From Mycobacterium sp. 852013-51886_SCH5428379 (lineage in GTDB: Bacteria; Actinomycetota; Actinomycetes; Mycobacteriales; Mycobacteriaceae), in the NCBI RefSeq assembly GCF_001665575.1, contig NZ_LZSU01000018.1, positions 96,662 to 160,661 of the forward strand: a stretch of DNA of 64,000 nt, read 5' to 3'. The position numbers and the translations under genes were made by a program. Below the pieces are notes generated by a model. That model did not search any database. It was not told the DNA's origin and saw only the letters and a program-made list of their open reading frames with translations. This document shows, piece after piece, positions 1 to 9,197 of this stretch (positions are counted from its first letter, which is position 1; each line of letters starts with the position of its first letter).

Positions 1-587
1 ACGCCCGAGCCGAGGCTGACCACGGACACGTGGATCGGCAGCCAGTAGGACTGCAGGGCCGGCATCACCGGCGCCGCGTGCGAGTACAGCCACTTGCCCG
101 ACACCGTCAGCAGGATCAGCACGGGGACGAGCACGAACACCCACAGCGCGCGGTACTGCGGGCGGCGCAGCACAACGGCCGCGGCCACCAGCCCGCAGAA
201 GCTGGTCAGGTTGATGAACTCGTACATGTTGCCCCACGGCGCCCGTGAGGTGGACAGGCCGCGTAGCACGATGCACGCCAGCAGCAGCCCGATGCCGACG
301 TAGATCAGCGCCAGCCCGGCCGAGCCGATGCGTTCGTCGAACGGGCGCCGCGGCTCGTCGGCGACGACGACGCCGGGGGTCGCGCTGTCCGCGCCCACCG
401 TGGCGACCCGGCCGAATGTCGCCGCCGGAGCGGCTCCGACCAGGTCCCGGCGCTCGACCTTGCGGCTTCTGCTGTAGGCCAGCTCGATCGCGAGCAGCAG
501 CAGCGCCACCACCAGGACGAGAACCGACGAGGTGAACGCCCAGTCGGAGTACCGGGCCAGACCGAGGTCTATCTCGGTTCCGTTCAT
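1..587 (-). CDS. ccsB: c-type cytochrome biogenesis protein CcsB (partial, 3' end outside window)
   Basis: Membrane subunit of the system II cytochrome c synthase, which with ResB moves heme out and attaches it to apocytochrome c (family knowledge). The visible 195 residues show a first membrane helix near residues 19-38, further helices near 88-108, 125-140 and 146-163, the heme-handling tryptophan motif WGNMYEF at 118-124 and a conserved histidine in LPIHV near 187. The family is usually about 320 residues, so the C-terminal third lies beyond base 1. The ATG overlaps the resB stop codon as ATGA, which fixes the start and suggests translational coupling. M. tuberculosis calls the orthologue ccsA; the naming differs, not the role. 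Confidence 0.95.
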   Translation of the reverse strand, partial: MNGTEIDLGLARYSDWAFTSSVLVLVVALLLLAIELAYSRSRKVERRDLVGAAPAATFGRVATVGADSATPGVVVADEPRRPFDERIGSAGLALIYVGIGLLLACIVLRGLSTSRAPWGNMYEFINLTSFCGLVAAAVVLRRPQYRALWVFVLVPVLILLTVSGKWLYSHAAPVMPALQSYWLPIHVSVVSLGSG

Positions 588-2203
588 GTGACTCTCTCTT
601 CTGACGGCGCGGCCGCCGTCGCCGCCGCGTCGGGATGGTCGGCCAGCAACCGCGTCACCAGCCGCTCGAACTCGTCGCCCCAGCCGGAGTTGTCGGTGCG
701 CGCCAGCCCGCCCAGCTCGACGCCAACGGTACCCGGGCCCCGCGGGGTGATCCGCGCCCAGACCCGGCGTCGGCGGACCACGAGCGAGACCATCAGACCA
801 CCCATCATCGTCATCGCGAAGATCAGCACCCAGATCTGCGCGGGATCGTGCGACACCTGCACATTCACGAAGGGCACGGCGCCGTCGAAACGCACGACGG
901 TGCCGTCGTCGAGCCGGGTCTCGGCACCGGCGCTGAGGTTCACGCGGGCCTCGCGGGTCAGCCGGCCCTGGCCGATGAGCCGCTCGTCGAGGGAGAACAG
1001 GTTCTGCGGGCGGCCCGTGTCGAGCCCGGTGTCGCCGCGGTAGATGTCGACGGCGACGGCGGGGTCCTGCAGCGCGGGGAAGCGCGACGACAGCAGGGTG
1101 CCGTCGAGCTGCTGGGTCGGGGCGAACAACCCCTGGATGGCGAGCTGGTTCTCGCGGCGCTCGTCGGCGTCGGGATAGGTGCCCGCGGGCGGATCGAACC
1201 GCATGACGCCCGACGACAGGAACGTGAACTGGTCGTCGGGACGCCACTGCAGCGTCTGGGTGCGGGTCTGGCCGTCGGGGAACGTCACCGTGAACGTCGG
1301 CGCGTACCCGTGGCCCTGCAGGTACACCCGGTCCCCGCCGACACGCAGCGGTTCGTTGACCTTCAGCCGGTAGGACCGCCAGGTGTTCGACGCCAGATCG
1401 TCGCCGGCCTGGTATTCGATGTCGGCGGCGTACGAGGTGGCCTGGCCGGTGTCGAGGTAGTCGGCCTGGAAGTCGTTGACCTTCAGGCAGATCGGATACA
1501 GCGAGGTGCCGTCGACGGTGTTGCCGGCGCGGAAGGAGTCGAACGCGGCGGGTGTGGCCGAGCAGAAGCCCGGGCCGCCGTTGGCGACGACGATGACGTT
1601 GCCCTCATAGCCGAAGAGCTTTCCTGCGGCAATCGCGACGAGCAGGCCCAGCAGTGAGAAGTGGAAGACGATGTTGCCGAACTCCCGCAGGTATCCCTTC
1701 TCGGCCGACACCTCGATCGATGTCGCCGCCGGGGCGGCTCCGGCCGCCACCTCCCCTTCGGTGCGCACCGTCTTGCGCCAGCCCCGCAGACTCGAGGTCA
1801 CCCGCTCGGTGACGACGGGAACGGTGCCCTCTACCTGCGCCTCATGGTGTTTGGGCAGCCGGGCGAGGTTGCGGGGAGCGGGCACCGGCACCGCGCGCAG
1901 GCTGCGGACGTGTTCGACCAGGCGCGGCGTCAGGCAGCCCACCAGGGAGATGAACAGCAGCGCGTAGATCGCGGTGAACCAGAAGCTGGAGAACACGTCG
2001 AACGCCTGCAGCCGGTCCAGAATCGGGCCGAGCGTGGGGTGCTCGACGAGGTACTCGTCGACCTTCGATTCGTTGAGGCTGCGCTGCGGCAGCAGAGCGC
2101 CGGGGACCGCGGCGAGCGCCAGCAGGAACAGCAGCACCAACGCGGTGCCCATCGAGGTCAGCGTGCGCCACGTGTTGCGGGCGTACGCGAAGACGCGCCT
2201 CAT
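584..2203 (-). CDS. resB: ResB-like cytochrome c biogenesis protein
   Basis: Partner of CcsB in system II cytochrome c maturation; the pair forms the heme exporter and ligase at the outer face of the membrane. The 539-residue protein has membrane helices near residues 18-36, 73-92, 176-195 and 455-476, with a large extracytoplasmic domain between the last two, the normal ResB layout and length. Its ATG overlaps the ccdA stop (ATGA) and its stop overlaps the ccsB start, so it sits in a fully coupled run with the thiol-reducing genes upstream. No odd features seen. Confidence 0.95.
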   Translation of the reverse strand: MRRVFAYARNTWRTLTSMGTALVLLFLLALAAVPGALLPQRSLNESKVDEYLVEHPTLGPILDRLQAFDVFSSFWFTAIYALLFISLVGCLTPRLVEHVRSLRAVPVPAPRNLARLPKHHEAQVEGTVPVVTERVTSSLRGWRKTVRTEGEVAAGAAPAATSIEVSAEKGYLREFGNIVFHFSLLGLLVAIAAGKLFGYEGNVIVVANGGPGFCSATPAAFDSFRAGNTVDGTSLYPICLKVNDFQADYLDTGQATSYAADIEYQAGDDLASNTWRSYRLKVNEPLRVGGDRVYLQGHGYAPTFTVTFPDGQTRTQTLQWRPDDQFTFLSSGVMRFDPPAGTYPDADERRENQLAIQGLFAPTQQLDGTLLSSRFPALQDPAVAVDIYRGDTGLDTGRPQNLFSLDERLIGQGRLTREARVNLSAGAETRLDDGTVVRFDGAVPFVNVQVSHDPAQIWVLIFAMTMMGGLMVSLVVRRRRVWARITPRGPGTVGVELGGLARTDNSGWGDEFERLVTRLLADHPDAAATAAAPSEERVT

Positions 2204-3036
2204 CAGATCGGCAGCCTGACGTCACTGACGAACGCGTCGCGGACCCACGACACGAAGTCGTTCCACAGCCCGGTGACCAGCGCCGTGCCGACCACCAACA
2301 GCAGCACGCCGCCGAAGATCTGGATGGTGCGGGTGTGCCGTCGCAGCCAGCCCATGGTCTGGACGGCGCGGGCCGACCCGAAGGCGAGCAGAACGAACGG
2401 GATGCCGAGACCCAGGCAGTAGGCCACGACGAGTGCGACACCGCGGGCGACGCTGGCGCCGTCGGTGGCCGACGCGACCGTGATCACCCCGGTCAGCGTG
2501 GGCCCGAGGCACGGGGTCCAGCCGAGGCCGAACACCGCCCCGAGCAGCGGCGCCCCGGCGACCGTCGACAGCTGCCGCGGGGTGAACCGCGCCTGCCGCT
2601 GCAGAGCCGGGATGAGGCCGACGAAGACGAGACCCATCACGATCGTCAGCACCCCGCCGATGCGCTGCAGCAGCACCTGGTTGGTGATCAGCGTGGTGGT
2701 CATGCCGAGCACCGCGACGGTGCCGAGCAGGAAGACCGCGGTGAACCCGGCGACGAAGAGCGCGGCCGCGCCCGCGACGCGTAGGCGGGCGGTGCGCGGC
2801 GCCGAGATCGACGAAACGGCGGAGCTTTCTCGCACTTTCCCGCCCGTGTGTTCATTTCGGCGGGATTCGTCGGGGCGCGATTCGTCCACGCCGACCACCG
2901 CGGCCAGATACGACAGGTAGCCCGGCACCAGCGGCACCACACACGGCGACGCGAACGACACCAGCCCGGCCAGCACGCAGACGGCCAGGGCCAGCAGTAC
3001 GGGTCCGGCCGAGGCGATCTCGGCGAATCCGGTCAC
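2203..3036 (-). CDS. ccdA: CcdA-type transmembrane thiol:disulfide electron transporter
   Basis: Carries reducing equivalents from cytoplasmic thioredoxin across the membrane to keep apocytochrome c haem-binding cysteines reduced. The 277-residue protein has the two pseudo-symmetrical motifs SFASPC (Cys32) and GWTPC (Cys176), which form the redox pair, and six predicted membrane helices. A hydrophilic, charged loop of about 35 residues (51-85) follows the first helices and is longer than in minimal CcdA proteins. I chose the GTG start because it overlaps the stop of the upstream thioredoxin gene as GTGA; longer readings run through another gene. The natural partner is the TlpA-like lipoprotein next door. 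Confidence 0.93.
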   Translation of the reverse strand: MTGFAEIASAGPVLLALAVCVLAGLVSFASPCVVPLVPGYLSYLAAVVGVDESRPDESRRNEHTGGKVRESSAVSSISAPRTARLRVAGAAALFVAGFTAVFLLGTVAVLGMTTTLITNQVLLQRIGGVLTIVMGLVFVGLIPALQRQARFTPRQLSTVAGAPLLGAVFGLGWTPCLGPTLTGVITVASATDGASVARGVALVVAYCLGLGIPFVLLAFGSARAVQTMGWLRRHTRTIQIFGGVLLLVVGTALVTGLWNDFVSWVRDAFVSDVRLPI

Positions 3037-3650
3037 GGCTGTTGCTCCGCTGCGGGTGCCGGGCCGTTCTCGGATGCGAGGCGCTCCACCACCGGCTGCA
3101 GATCTTCGGCGAGCAGTTCGCGCAGGAACACCGCGGCCACCCGGTGGTCGCGGTCGAGCACCACGGTCGACGGGATGACCGTCGTCGGATACCGGCCGCC
3201 GAACGCGATCATCGTGCGCATCGGCGGGTCGTAGATCGACGGGAACGTGATGCCGCGGTCGCGGATGAAGTCGACGGCGGCGTCGCGATTGTTGTCCCGC
3301 ACGTCGATCCCGAGGAAAGCGACGCCGTCGGCGCGGGTGGCGTCGTAGACCTGCTGGAGCTGGGTGATCTCGGTGCGGCACGGTCCGCACCACTGACCCC
3401 AGACGTTGACGACGACGACCTTGCCCGCGAAGTCGTCGAGCGACAGCGTCTTGGCCGGGTCGAGCAGGTCGGGTCCGGACAGCGGGCCGGGCCTACCGCG
3501 GTCGGCGGGCGGATCGTAGAAGATGTCGGTCTTGCCGCCCGGGGCGACGAATTCGAAGGTGCCGCCCTGGGCGACGGCGTCGTTACCGGTGGAGCAACCG
3601 GCCAGCGCGAGGATCCCCGCGCTCGCCAGCAGCACCGCCAGCCATCTCAC
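3033..3650 (-). CDS. TlpA/ResA-like lipoprotein thioredoxin
   Basis: Extracytoplasmic thiol-disulfide oxidoreductase, probably the reductant of apocytochrome c that receives electrons from CcdA. The 205-residue protein starts with a lipoprotein signal (lipobox LAGC, Cys19) and carries the thioredoxin-fold active site WCGPC at residues 87-91, followed by the conserved cis-Pro region. GTG start chosen: it overlaps the stop of the phosphatase gene upstream as GTGA and puts the lipobox at a normal distance. M. tuberculosis has an equivalent (Rv0526) in the same place. The specific substrate is inferred from context only. Confidence 0.9.
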   Translation of the reverse strand: MRWLAVLLASAGILALAGCSTGNDAVAQGGTFEFVAPGGKTDIFYDPPADRGRPGPLSGPDLLDPAKTLSLDDFAGKVVVVNVWGQWCGPCRTEITQLQQVYDATRADGVAFLGIDVRDNNRDAAVDFIRDRGITFPSIYDPPMRTMIAFGGRYPTTVIPSTVVLDRDHRVAAVFLRELLAEDLQPVVERLASENGPAPAAEQQP

Positions 3651-4255
3651 TGTCCGGCCAGCTCCGCGTAACCCCAGCCGACGCAGGTGTCGCCGTGGAA
3701 GTAGAACGACGTCAGCGACGCCAGATTGCACATCCGCTTCGTCGGGAAATGGTGGAGGGGCCGGTCGGTCATCGCCCGGCGCAGCGTCTCGACGGGCAGC
3801 TGGTGGCTGACGCACACCGCCTCGTGTCCGGCGCCCTGGACGCGGGCGCGGTGCAGCGCCGCGGTCATCCGCGCCGCGATCTCGGTGTAGGGCTCCCCCC
3901 ACGACGGGGTACGCGGATTGCGCAGATGCCGCCAGTTGCGGGGATCGCGCAGCGCCCCGTCCCCGGGCGAGACGCGCTCGCCCTGGAAGACGTTGAGCGA
4001 TTCGATGAGCTCGTCGTCGGTGGCGATGTCCAGACCGTGTCGCGCGGCGATCGGAGTGGCCGTCTCTTGCGCCCGTTCCAACGGGGACGCGACGACGTAG
4101 ACGATGTCGCGGTCGGCGAGCCAGTCGGCGACCCGTTCGGCCTGCGCCCGGCCGCGGTCGGACAGGTGGTAGTCGGGCAGGCGGCCGTAGAGGATGCCCT
4201 CGGGATTGTGCACCTCACCGTGGCGCATGACGTGCACTGTTGTCTTCTCGGTCAT
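3647..4255 (-). CDS. Histidine phosphatase (phosphoglycerate mutase superfamily)
   Basis: A 202-residue branch-2 histidine phosphatase with the catalytic RHGE motif at residues 11-14 and the second conserved histidine in the SHQLPVE segment near 155. The substrate is unknown; it is not the glycolytic mutase, which is encoded at 27.5-28.2 kb. The ATG overlaps the hemL stop as ATGA and its own stop overlaps the TlpA-like gene, so it is embedded in the heme/cytochrome c run. This position is conserved in mycobacteria (Rv0525), which hints at a role tied to heme precursors, but that is inference. Confidence 0.88.
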   Translation of the reverse strand: MTEKTTVHVMRHGEVHNPEGILYGRLPDYHLSDRGRAQAERVADWLADRDIVYVVASPLERAQETATPIAARHGLDIATDDELIESLNVFQGERVSPGDGALRDPRNWRHLRNPRTPSWGEPYTEIAARMTAALHRARVQGAGHEAVCVSHQLPVETLRRAMTDRPLHHFPTKRMCNLASLTSFYFHGDTCVGWGYAELAGQ

Positions 4256-5568
4256 GCCGGCTTCGTCGCTTCCGCCGCGGCCCGGGCGGCGGCGGGCAGC
4301 GCCGCCGCAATCCGGTCGAACGCCTCGTCGTCGAGCGCCGCCGAGACGAACCACGCCTCGAAGGCGCTGGGCGGCGGATAGATGCCCGCCTCGAGCAGCG
4401 CGTGGAAGAACGCCGGGAAACGCCAGGTCTCGCTGGCGCGGGCGGTCGCGAAGTCGGTGACCGGTTCGGCGGTGAAGAACACCGAGAGCATGTTGCCGCC
4501 GCGCTGCACCCGATGGGTGACGCCGGCTTCGGTGAGGGCGTCGGTGAGCAGCTGATCGAGTCGGTCGGCATTGGCGTCGAGCGCGGCGTACACCGCGTCG
4601 TCGGCCGCGCGCAGCGTCGCCAGCCCGGCGGCCATCGCGACGGGGTTCCCGGACAGCGTGCCGGCCTGATACACCGGCCCGAGCGGGGCGAGCCGCTCCA
4701 TCACCTCGACGCGGCCGCCGAACGCCGCCGCCGGGAGGCCGCCGCTCATCACCTTGCCGAACGTGAACAGGTCGGCGTCGACGGGGTCGATGCCGTACCA
4801 GCCCGATCGGCTGACCCGGAATCCCGTCATCACCTCGTCGACGATCAGCAGTGCGCCGTGGTCGGCCGTGATGCGCCGCAGCGCGGCGTTGAACCCTTCC
4901 ACGGGCGGGACCGCGCCCATGTTGCCCGGACTGGCCTCGGTGATGACGGCCGCGATGTCACCGCCGAACCGCCCGAAGATCTCTTCCACTGCGGCGACGT
5001 TGTTGTAGGGCAGCACGATGGTGTCGGCCGCAGCGGCCCCCGTCACGCCCGGCGAGGACGGCAGACTCAGCGTCGCGACCCCGGAGCCGGCGTCGGCCAG
5101 CAGCGCATCGCTGTGGCCGTGATAGCAGCCGGAGAATTTGACGATCTTGGGGCGGCCGGTGAAACCGCGGGCCAGGCGGATGGCGCTCATGGTGGCTTCG
5201 GTGCCGGAGTTGACCATCCGCAGCCGCTCGACCGGGGCGACCCGGTCGATGATCTCGCGGGCCAGTTCGGATTCGGAGGGCGTCGGCGCACCGAACGACA
5301 GACCGTCGACGGCCACCCGCTGCACCGCCTCGACGACGGCCGGGTGGGCGTGCCCGAGGATCATCGGCCCCCACGACGAGACCAGATCGACATAGCGGTT
5401 GCCGTCGGCGTCGGTCAGCCAGTAGCCCTTGGCCGAGGTGATGAACCGGGGCGTGCCGCCGACGGAGTTGAAGGCCCGGACGGGCGAGTTGACGCCGCCG
5501 GGGATCAGCGCGCACGCATCGGCGAACAACCGCGCCGACTGCTCGGTCACGGCAGCGTCAGAACCCAT
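4252..5568 (-). CDS. hemL: Glutamate-1-semialdehyde 2,1-aminomutase
   Basis: PLP-dependent enzyme making 5-aminolevulinate from glutamate-1-semialdehyde, the product of HemA; this is the C5 route to heme. The 438-residue protein has the family layout: MVNSGTEA near 118-125, the PLP-orienting Asp in DEVMTGFR (residues 244-251) and the Schiff-base lysine Lys272 in FGKVMSGG. Length matches the family. It heads the coupled run leading to the cytochrome c maturation genes, so heme precursor supply and cytochrome c assembly are probably co-expressed. ATG start with no better alternative. Confidence 0.97.
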   Translation of the reverse strand: MGSDAAVTEQSARLFADACALIPGGVNSPVRAFNSVGGTPRFITSAKGYWLTDADGNRYVDLVSSWGPMILGHAHPAVVEAVQRVAVDGLSFGAPTPSESELAREIIDRVAPVERLRMVNSGTEATMSAIRLARGFTGRPKIVKFSGCYHGHSDALLADAGSGVATLSLPSSPGVTGAAAADTIVLPYNNVAAVEEIFGRFGGDIAAVITEASPGNMGAVPPVEGFNAALRRITADHGALLIVDEVMTGFRVSRSGWYGIDPVDADLFTFGKVMSGGLPAAAFGGRVEVMERLAPLGPVYQAGTLSGNPVAMAAGLATLRAADDAVYAALDANADRLDQLLTDALTEAGVTHRVQRGGNMLSVFFTAEPVTDFATARASETWRFPAFFHALLEAGIYPPPSAFEAWFVSAALDDEAFDRIAAALPAAARAAAEATKPA

Positions 5569-5619
5569 GCTCCCCAGTGTCCCAGCCGCCCGCGGCGCGT
5601 CAACTACAGGGTGTAGTCG

Positions 5620-6111
5620 TCAGCTCGTCTCCGAGGTCCAGCCCAATATTTCGCCGGTGCCCTGCGTCATCGCGGTGCCGGGCATCACCCGCAAACGGTA
5701 GGGCGCCAACCGCAGCGCGGCGAACTCCGGCGAGGTCGGGCCGTCACGCCACTGCGGGATGATCCGCGGGTCGTAGCCGACGGGTTCCGGGCCCGTCGCG
5801 AACATGTCCCACACCGCCGAACGCGTCTCGTCGTCGGTGTACCACTCGACGAGACAGTCTGCGCTGCAGGTGTCGTGGCTCGGCGCCCAGTAGTTCACCG
5901 ACATCTGCGGGTGCACCGCGAGGTGTGCCCGTTTCACCGGGCTCGGCACCGTGGCGATCCAGCCGAACAGGTCGATACCGTCCCACTGCCAGATCGGATG
6001 CAGGACGCGCGAACGCGGCCGGCCGTCGGCGTCGACCGTTGCACAGGACGCCCAAACGATCGAATGGGCCATGTCGACAAAGGCGGGAGCCACGCGGTTG
6101 AGGGTGCTCAC
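5620..6111 (-). CDS. Pyridoxamine 5'-phosphate oxidase-like flavin/F420-type protein
   Basis: A 163-residue split-barrel protein of the pyridoxamine-phosphate-oxidase-like superfamily, which includes FMN, F420 and heme-binding members. It shows a typical early beta-barrel pattern (IVWASCATVDADGRPRSR, near 18-35) and a conserved HPIWQWDG stretch. No substrate can be named. GTG start chosen because it gives the conserved N-terminus VSTLNRV and avoids an extension across the next gene. It lies 51 bases upstream of hemL and has an orthologue in the same place in M. tuberculosis (Rv0523c). Confidence 0.8.
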   Translation of the reverse strand: MSTLNRVAPAFVDMAHSIVWASCATVDADGRPRSRVLHPIWQWDGIDLFGWIATVPSPVKRAHLAVHPQMSVNYWAPSHDTCSADCLVEWYTDDETRSAVWDMFATGPEPVGYDPRIIPQWRDGPTSPEFAALRLAPYRLRVMPGTAMTQGTGEILGWTSETS

Positions 6112-6122
6112 ACCCGCCCACC

Positions 6123-6446
6123 TTAATTCTGGGCTTGCGCCGCCTGCGCGTCGTTGGCCGAAGAGTCCGAGGAATCCGGATCCGCCTCTTCGCCGTCCTT
6201 GCCGAACTTCGGGTCCCCGTTCTCGTCGACCCATTCGTTGACGGCGGTCCCGGCGACCGTGCCGCCGGTCCCGGGCATGACGATCGTCGGCCGTTCCTCC
6301 TCGTACTCCTTGCGCATCTCCTTGGCGGCCTCGCGGTGCTCGTCGGTCACCTCGGGCTTTTCGGTGATCTTGGCGTCGGGGTCGTCAGCAACGTTCGTCG
6401 ACGCGTTGCGCTCGGCCCCGGATTGTTCTTGGTCGTCGCTGCTCAT
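6123..6446 (-). CDS. Small acidic hypothetical protein
   Basis: A 107-residue, highly charged, probably disordered protein: acidic N-terminus, a KEMRKEYEEE helix-like stretch near 45-54, a short conserved-looking TIVMPGTGGTVAGTAVNEW core near 58-76, and an Asp/Ser/Ala/Gln-rich tail. No cysteine, signal peptide or membrane segment. It is separated from the pyridoxamine-oxidase-like gene by 11 bases and is probably co-transcribed with it. I do not recognise a function. Codon use is normal for the window, which supports it as a real gene. Confidence 0.7.
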   Translation of the reverse strand: MSSDDQEQSGAERNASTNVADDPDAKITEKPEVTDEHREAAKEMRKEYEEERPTIVMPGTGGTVAGTAVNEWVDENGDPKFGKDGEEADPDSSDSSANDAQAAQAQN

Positions 6447-6492
6447 GGGCTAACGACTAACCGAAAGTGTGATCGGCAAAACAAAAGAGAAG

Positions 6493-7095
6493 TTACGCCG
6501 GGACAGGTCTCAGTTCGGTCGGCAGGCTCGGCAGGAAATGCCGGCGCGCGAACTCGCGGATCTCATCGGCCGTGTCGAGCGGCGACACGCTCGGCAGGAG
6601 CAACACCATCGCCGCGTAGCGCAGAATCGTGTCGGCGAGCTCGTTGACCACGCGCACCCCGATGCGTTCGGCGAAGCCGGCCGGGAAGATGATCCGCAGC
6701 GCCTCGGCCATTCGTTCGACGGCGGCCGACCAGTGTCGATGCGCCAGCTCCAGCACATAACCGGGATCCTCGGCCAGCATCGCGTTGAGCACTCGGTGCT
6801 GTCGGAACTTCACGATCGAGAGGGTGAACGCCTCGACGTAATAGTTCTGTTGCGGCCCGGACCCGCTGAGCTCCCGCGCGATGTCGGCGAACAGTGCGGC
6901 GTTCTCCCGCTCCACCACCGCGGCGACCAGCTCGTCGCGGTTGGCGAAGCGGCGGTAGATCGTGGTGCGGCTGACCCCGGCCCGGCGCGCCACGTCGTCG
7001 AGCGCGACCCGGCGGAAGCCGTGCCGTTCGAACTCGGCGACCGCGGCGTCGAGGATGCGCTCCGTCCCGGAATTCCCCCGGTCAACCGCGGCCAT
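6493..7095 (-). CDS. TetR/AcrR family transcriptional regulator
   Basis: A 200-residue one-component repressor. The N-terminal helix-turn-helix spans about residues 13-56, with [19 protein letters not shown] as the recognition part; the rest is an all-helical ligand-binding domain without a recognisable pocket motif. Its start overlaps the end of the DUF2236 gene by 14 bases, so the two form one unit and the regulator probably controls both from the promoter upstream of base 7978. The pair is not at this place in M. tuberculosis and looks like an accessory insertion. Confidence 0.9.
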   Translation of the reverse strand: MAAVDRGNSGTERILDAAVAEFERHGFRRVALDDVARRAGVSRTTIYRRFANRDELVAAVVERENAALFADIARELSGSGPQQNYYVEAFTLSIVKFRQHRVLNAMLAEDPGYVLELAHRHWSAAVERMAEALRIIFPAGFAERIGVRVVNELADTILRYAAMVLLLPSVSPLDTADEIREFARRHFLPSLPTELRPVPA

Positions 7096-7978
7096 AACCC
7101 TCCTGGGCGTACTTGTTGTAGCGCACCGTCATCGGCAACCGGTCCCACACCCAGTTGACCGGCCGGGTCCGCCACAGCGCCGCGAACCGCTGGTACCTGC
7201 GCTCCTGACGGTCACTCCACGGCAGGTTGAGCAGGCGGCGGGCCTGCGGGGGCAGACCGCCGGTGGTGAGGAACGCCGCGAGCGGGTTGAACGCCACCGA
7301 CACCACCCGCCATACCGCCGGGTGCACCCCCTTCGGGCAGGGGAAGCCTTTGGTGACGTAACCGACGCCGTACTTCGCGGTGGGATGCGCGACGACGATG
7401 TGGTCGAGCATGCGCTGCCAGTAGGCCTCGAACTCCGCGTAGGTCGCCGGCATCACCCGATCGCTGACCCCGTAGCGGCGGTACCACGTCTTGGACTCGA
7501 GGTAGATCTGTTCTTTCTCCGCATCCGACAGCTTCTTGACGAACGTGTCGGCGAAGTACAGCACCTGCTCGACGAACGTGGCGTGCGCCCAGAAGTAGGT
7601 CTCCGGATTGAGCGCGCTGTAGCGGGCCACAGTGCCATCCGGGCGGGCAATGGTGCCCTTGATGTCCGTGTGGAAGTCGCGGACCTTGCGTCCTTCGGCG
7701 CTGTCTTCGGCGCCGTAGACGGTCATCATGATCGGCGGGATGGACCGCTTCACGCGGGCGGCGGTGTCGTCGAAGAACACCGAGTGGTCGAGCACGCCCT
7801 GCCCGAGCTCGGCGAGCATGTTCTGCAGCACTGCGGGTCGAGGTCCGATGAGATACATCCGGTTGTCGCCGAAGTACTTCCACACCAGGGACTGAGGACC
7901 GAGCGGCAACGCGTCGACGTCGGGTTGCCGCGAGAGGGCCTTGTTCTCGGCGAGTTTGTTCTCCGCGAGTTCCGTCAT
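7082..7978 (-). CDS. MpaB-like oxygenase (DUF2236 family)
   Basis: A 298-residue member of the DUF2236/MpaB (latex-clearing-protein-related) family, whose characterised members are b-type heme oxygenases acting on hydrophobic substrates; the substrate here is unknown. Family-like features are the [22 protein letters not shown] segment's pattern of Arg and His near residues 46-66, and HTDIKGT and WAHATFVEQ histidines near 103 and 131 that could coordinate heme. No signal peptide. It is coupled to the TetR regulator downstream. The enzymatic assignment rests on family resemblance only. Confidence 0.85.
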   Translation of the reverse strand: MTELAENKLAENKALSRQPDVDALPLGPQSLVWKYFGDNRMYLIGPRPAVLQNMLAELGQGVLDHSVFFDDTAARVKRSIPPIMMTVYGAEDSAEGRKVRDFHTDIKGTIARPDGTVARYSALNPETYFWAHATFVEQVLYFADTFVKKLSDAEKEQIYLESKTWYRRYGVSDRVMPATYAEFEAYWQRMLDHIVVAHPTAKYGVGYVTKGFPCPKGVHPAVWRVVSVAFNPLAAFLTTGGLPPQARRLLNLPWSDRQERRYQRFAALWRTRPVNWVWDRLPMTVRYNKYAQEGYGRG

Positions 7979-7999
7979 GGGAACAGTGTTACAGATTCC

Positions 8000-8010
8000 G
8001 TACTTTGTAC
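8000..8010. promoter_or_regulatory. Candidate TetR operator upstream of the DUF2236-TetR pair
   Basis: GTAC-TTT-GTAC lies 22 bases upstream of the DUF2236 start codon at 7978, where an autoregulatory TetR operator would be expected. The arms are short, so this could be chance; no second copy was found in the window. Confidence 0.3.
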
Positions 8011-8039
8011 CGTAGGGCTTGTGAGCAGGCTCACCTCGG

Positions 8040-8270
8040 TCAGCGGCGGCGCAGGTGCGCGACGCCGACCACGATCAGCACGCCGGCGAGCGTGGCCAGC
8101 ATCAGGGCCAGGACCAACAGCGGCGCGGAATACGTCAGCACCGGGGTCTCGGGCTGCCCGGGCATGATCGGCGGCGCCACCGACGGGCGGCGCGCCGCCA
8201 GCCAGGCCGCCACGCAGCCGGCGCCCGCCGCCGCGGCCAACACCAACTCGACGATCGCGCGTGTTCTCAC
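8040..8270 (-). CDS. Small two-helix membrane protein
   Basis: A 76-residue protein with two predicted membrane helices (about residues 5-22 and 45-68), a short outside loop rich in proline, and a basic C-terminus (HLRRR). GTG start chosen because it overlaps the stop of the upstream DUF3093-like gene as GTGA, the same coupling used by the next two junctions. No known function. It is the last gene of the hemB-linked membrane protein run. Confidence 0.72.
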   Translation of the reverse strand: MRTRAIVELVLAAAAGAGCVAAWLAARRPSVAPPIMPGQPETPVLTYSAPLLVLALMLATLAGVLIVVGVAHLRRR

Positions 8271-8734
8271 GCGACGCGCTCCTCGACCAGCCGCTCCAGA
8301 TGTTCGCGCAGCGTGGCGTGCCGCCGCGCCCATGCCTGGGCGGTCCGTTTCCCCGTCAGGGTCAGACCGATCCCCTTCCGGCCGCGGGGCACCCCGGTCA
8401 ATTCGCCGAGCGCCCGCGCCGACTCCCACTTCTGCACCTCGGAACCACCTGCCGGTGGGAGGACCTTGACGATGTCGGCGACCTTGATGATCTCGGCGCC
8501 CTGCCGCAGCGTCAGCGTCGTCAGTTCCACCGAGGTGTGGACGCGGGCGGCGTGGACCTGCACGGAGAGGAACCCCGACACCAGCACCAGGAACAGTCCC
8601 GGCACCAGCGGTTGCATGCCGTAGCCGGCCGACAGCTGGATCGCCAGCATCGCCCCGCCCGCCGCCGGGCCGGCCAGCAACCACCACCAGCTCGCGCCCG
8701 GTTCGTAGAACAGTCGCTCGTCGGGCGCCGTCAC
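8267..8734 (-). CDS. DUF3093-like membrane protein
   Basis: A 155-residue protein with two membrane helices near the N-terminus (about 16-35 and 40-58) preceded by an aromatic ASWWW stretch, then a soluble beta-rich domain (LTLRQGAEIIKVADIVKVLP region) and a charged helical C-terminus. This arrangement resembles the actinobacterial DUF3093 family; function unknown. GTG start chosen because it overlaps the upstream stop as GTGA. It belongs to a four-gene run of small membrane proteins downstream of hemB. Confidence 0.78.
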   Translation of the reverse strand: MTAPDERLFYEPGASWWWLLAGPAAGGAMLAIQLSAGYGMQPLVPGLFLVLVSGFLSVQVHAARVHTSVELTTLTLRQGAEIIKVADIVKVLPPAGGSEVQKWESARALGELTGVPRGRKGIGLTLTGKRTAQAWARRHATLREHLERLVEERVA

Positions 8735-9177
8735 GCGGGATCCTTCCGGTCGAACCACTCGGACGCACCGCGCCGGGTGAGCAGGACCGTGCCCGCAGCG
8801 ATCGGCACCAGCGACAGCAGGGCGATGGTGTTCGCGATCCCACCGCCCGCTGCCAAGATCACCAACACGACCGCAACGGCCAGCGCCAGCGCGATCGTCG
8901 CGCGCCGAAACCTGGCGTCCCCCTGGCGCGCCCGGCCGGCGACAAAGGCCAGCGCTCCACCGGCTAGGACGGAACCGATTCCCATACCCCGTTGGATCAG
9001 CAAGAAGGACTCGACCGACTCATTCGTGACATCGGCGCGGAACTGGCTGCGGAGAGTCTCGAACGTCACCGTCGCCGAGAGCAGACCACCGAGCAGCAGC
9101 AGGACCGCGCCGCCGACCAGGAGCCAAAACGCGATGTCGACGACGCGCGGCCGCGACGGGGTGGGCGAAGCGCTCAT
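8731..9177 (-). CDS. Four-helix membrane protein of unknown function
   Basis: A 148-residue protein with four predicted membrane helices (about 14-32, 62-80, 91-110, 115-132) and an RxRV entry motif just before the first helix. It resembles the next upstream protein (9198-9632) in overall layout (both begin with a Ser/Thr/Pro-rich tail, then DxxFWL and four helices), so the two look like distant paralogues. The equivalents in M. tuberculosis flank hemB (Rv0513/Rv0514). Function unknown. Confidence 0.78.
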   Translation of the reverse strand: MSASPTPSRPRVVDIAFWLLVGGAVLLLLGGLLSATVTFETLRSQFRADVTNESVESFLLIQRGMGIGSVLAGGALAFVAGRARQGDARFRRATIALALAVAVVLVILAAGGGIANTIALLSLVPIAAGTVLLTRRGASEWFDRKDPA

Positions 9178-9197
9178 GGTCGGGTCAGCCTAGCTGC

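Noticed and set aside
635..1657. Long plus-strand open frame opposite resB
   Set aside because: GC-rich codon shadow: Arg/Gly/His-rich composition with no domain, opposite a clear ResB gene.
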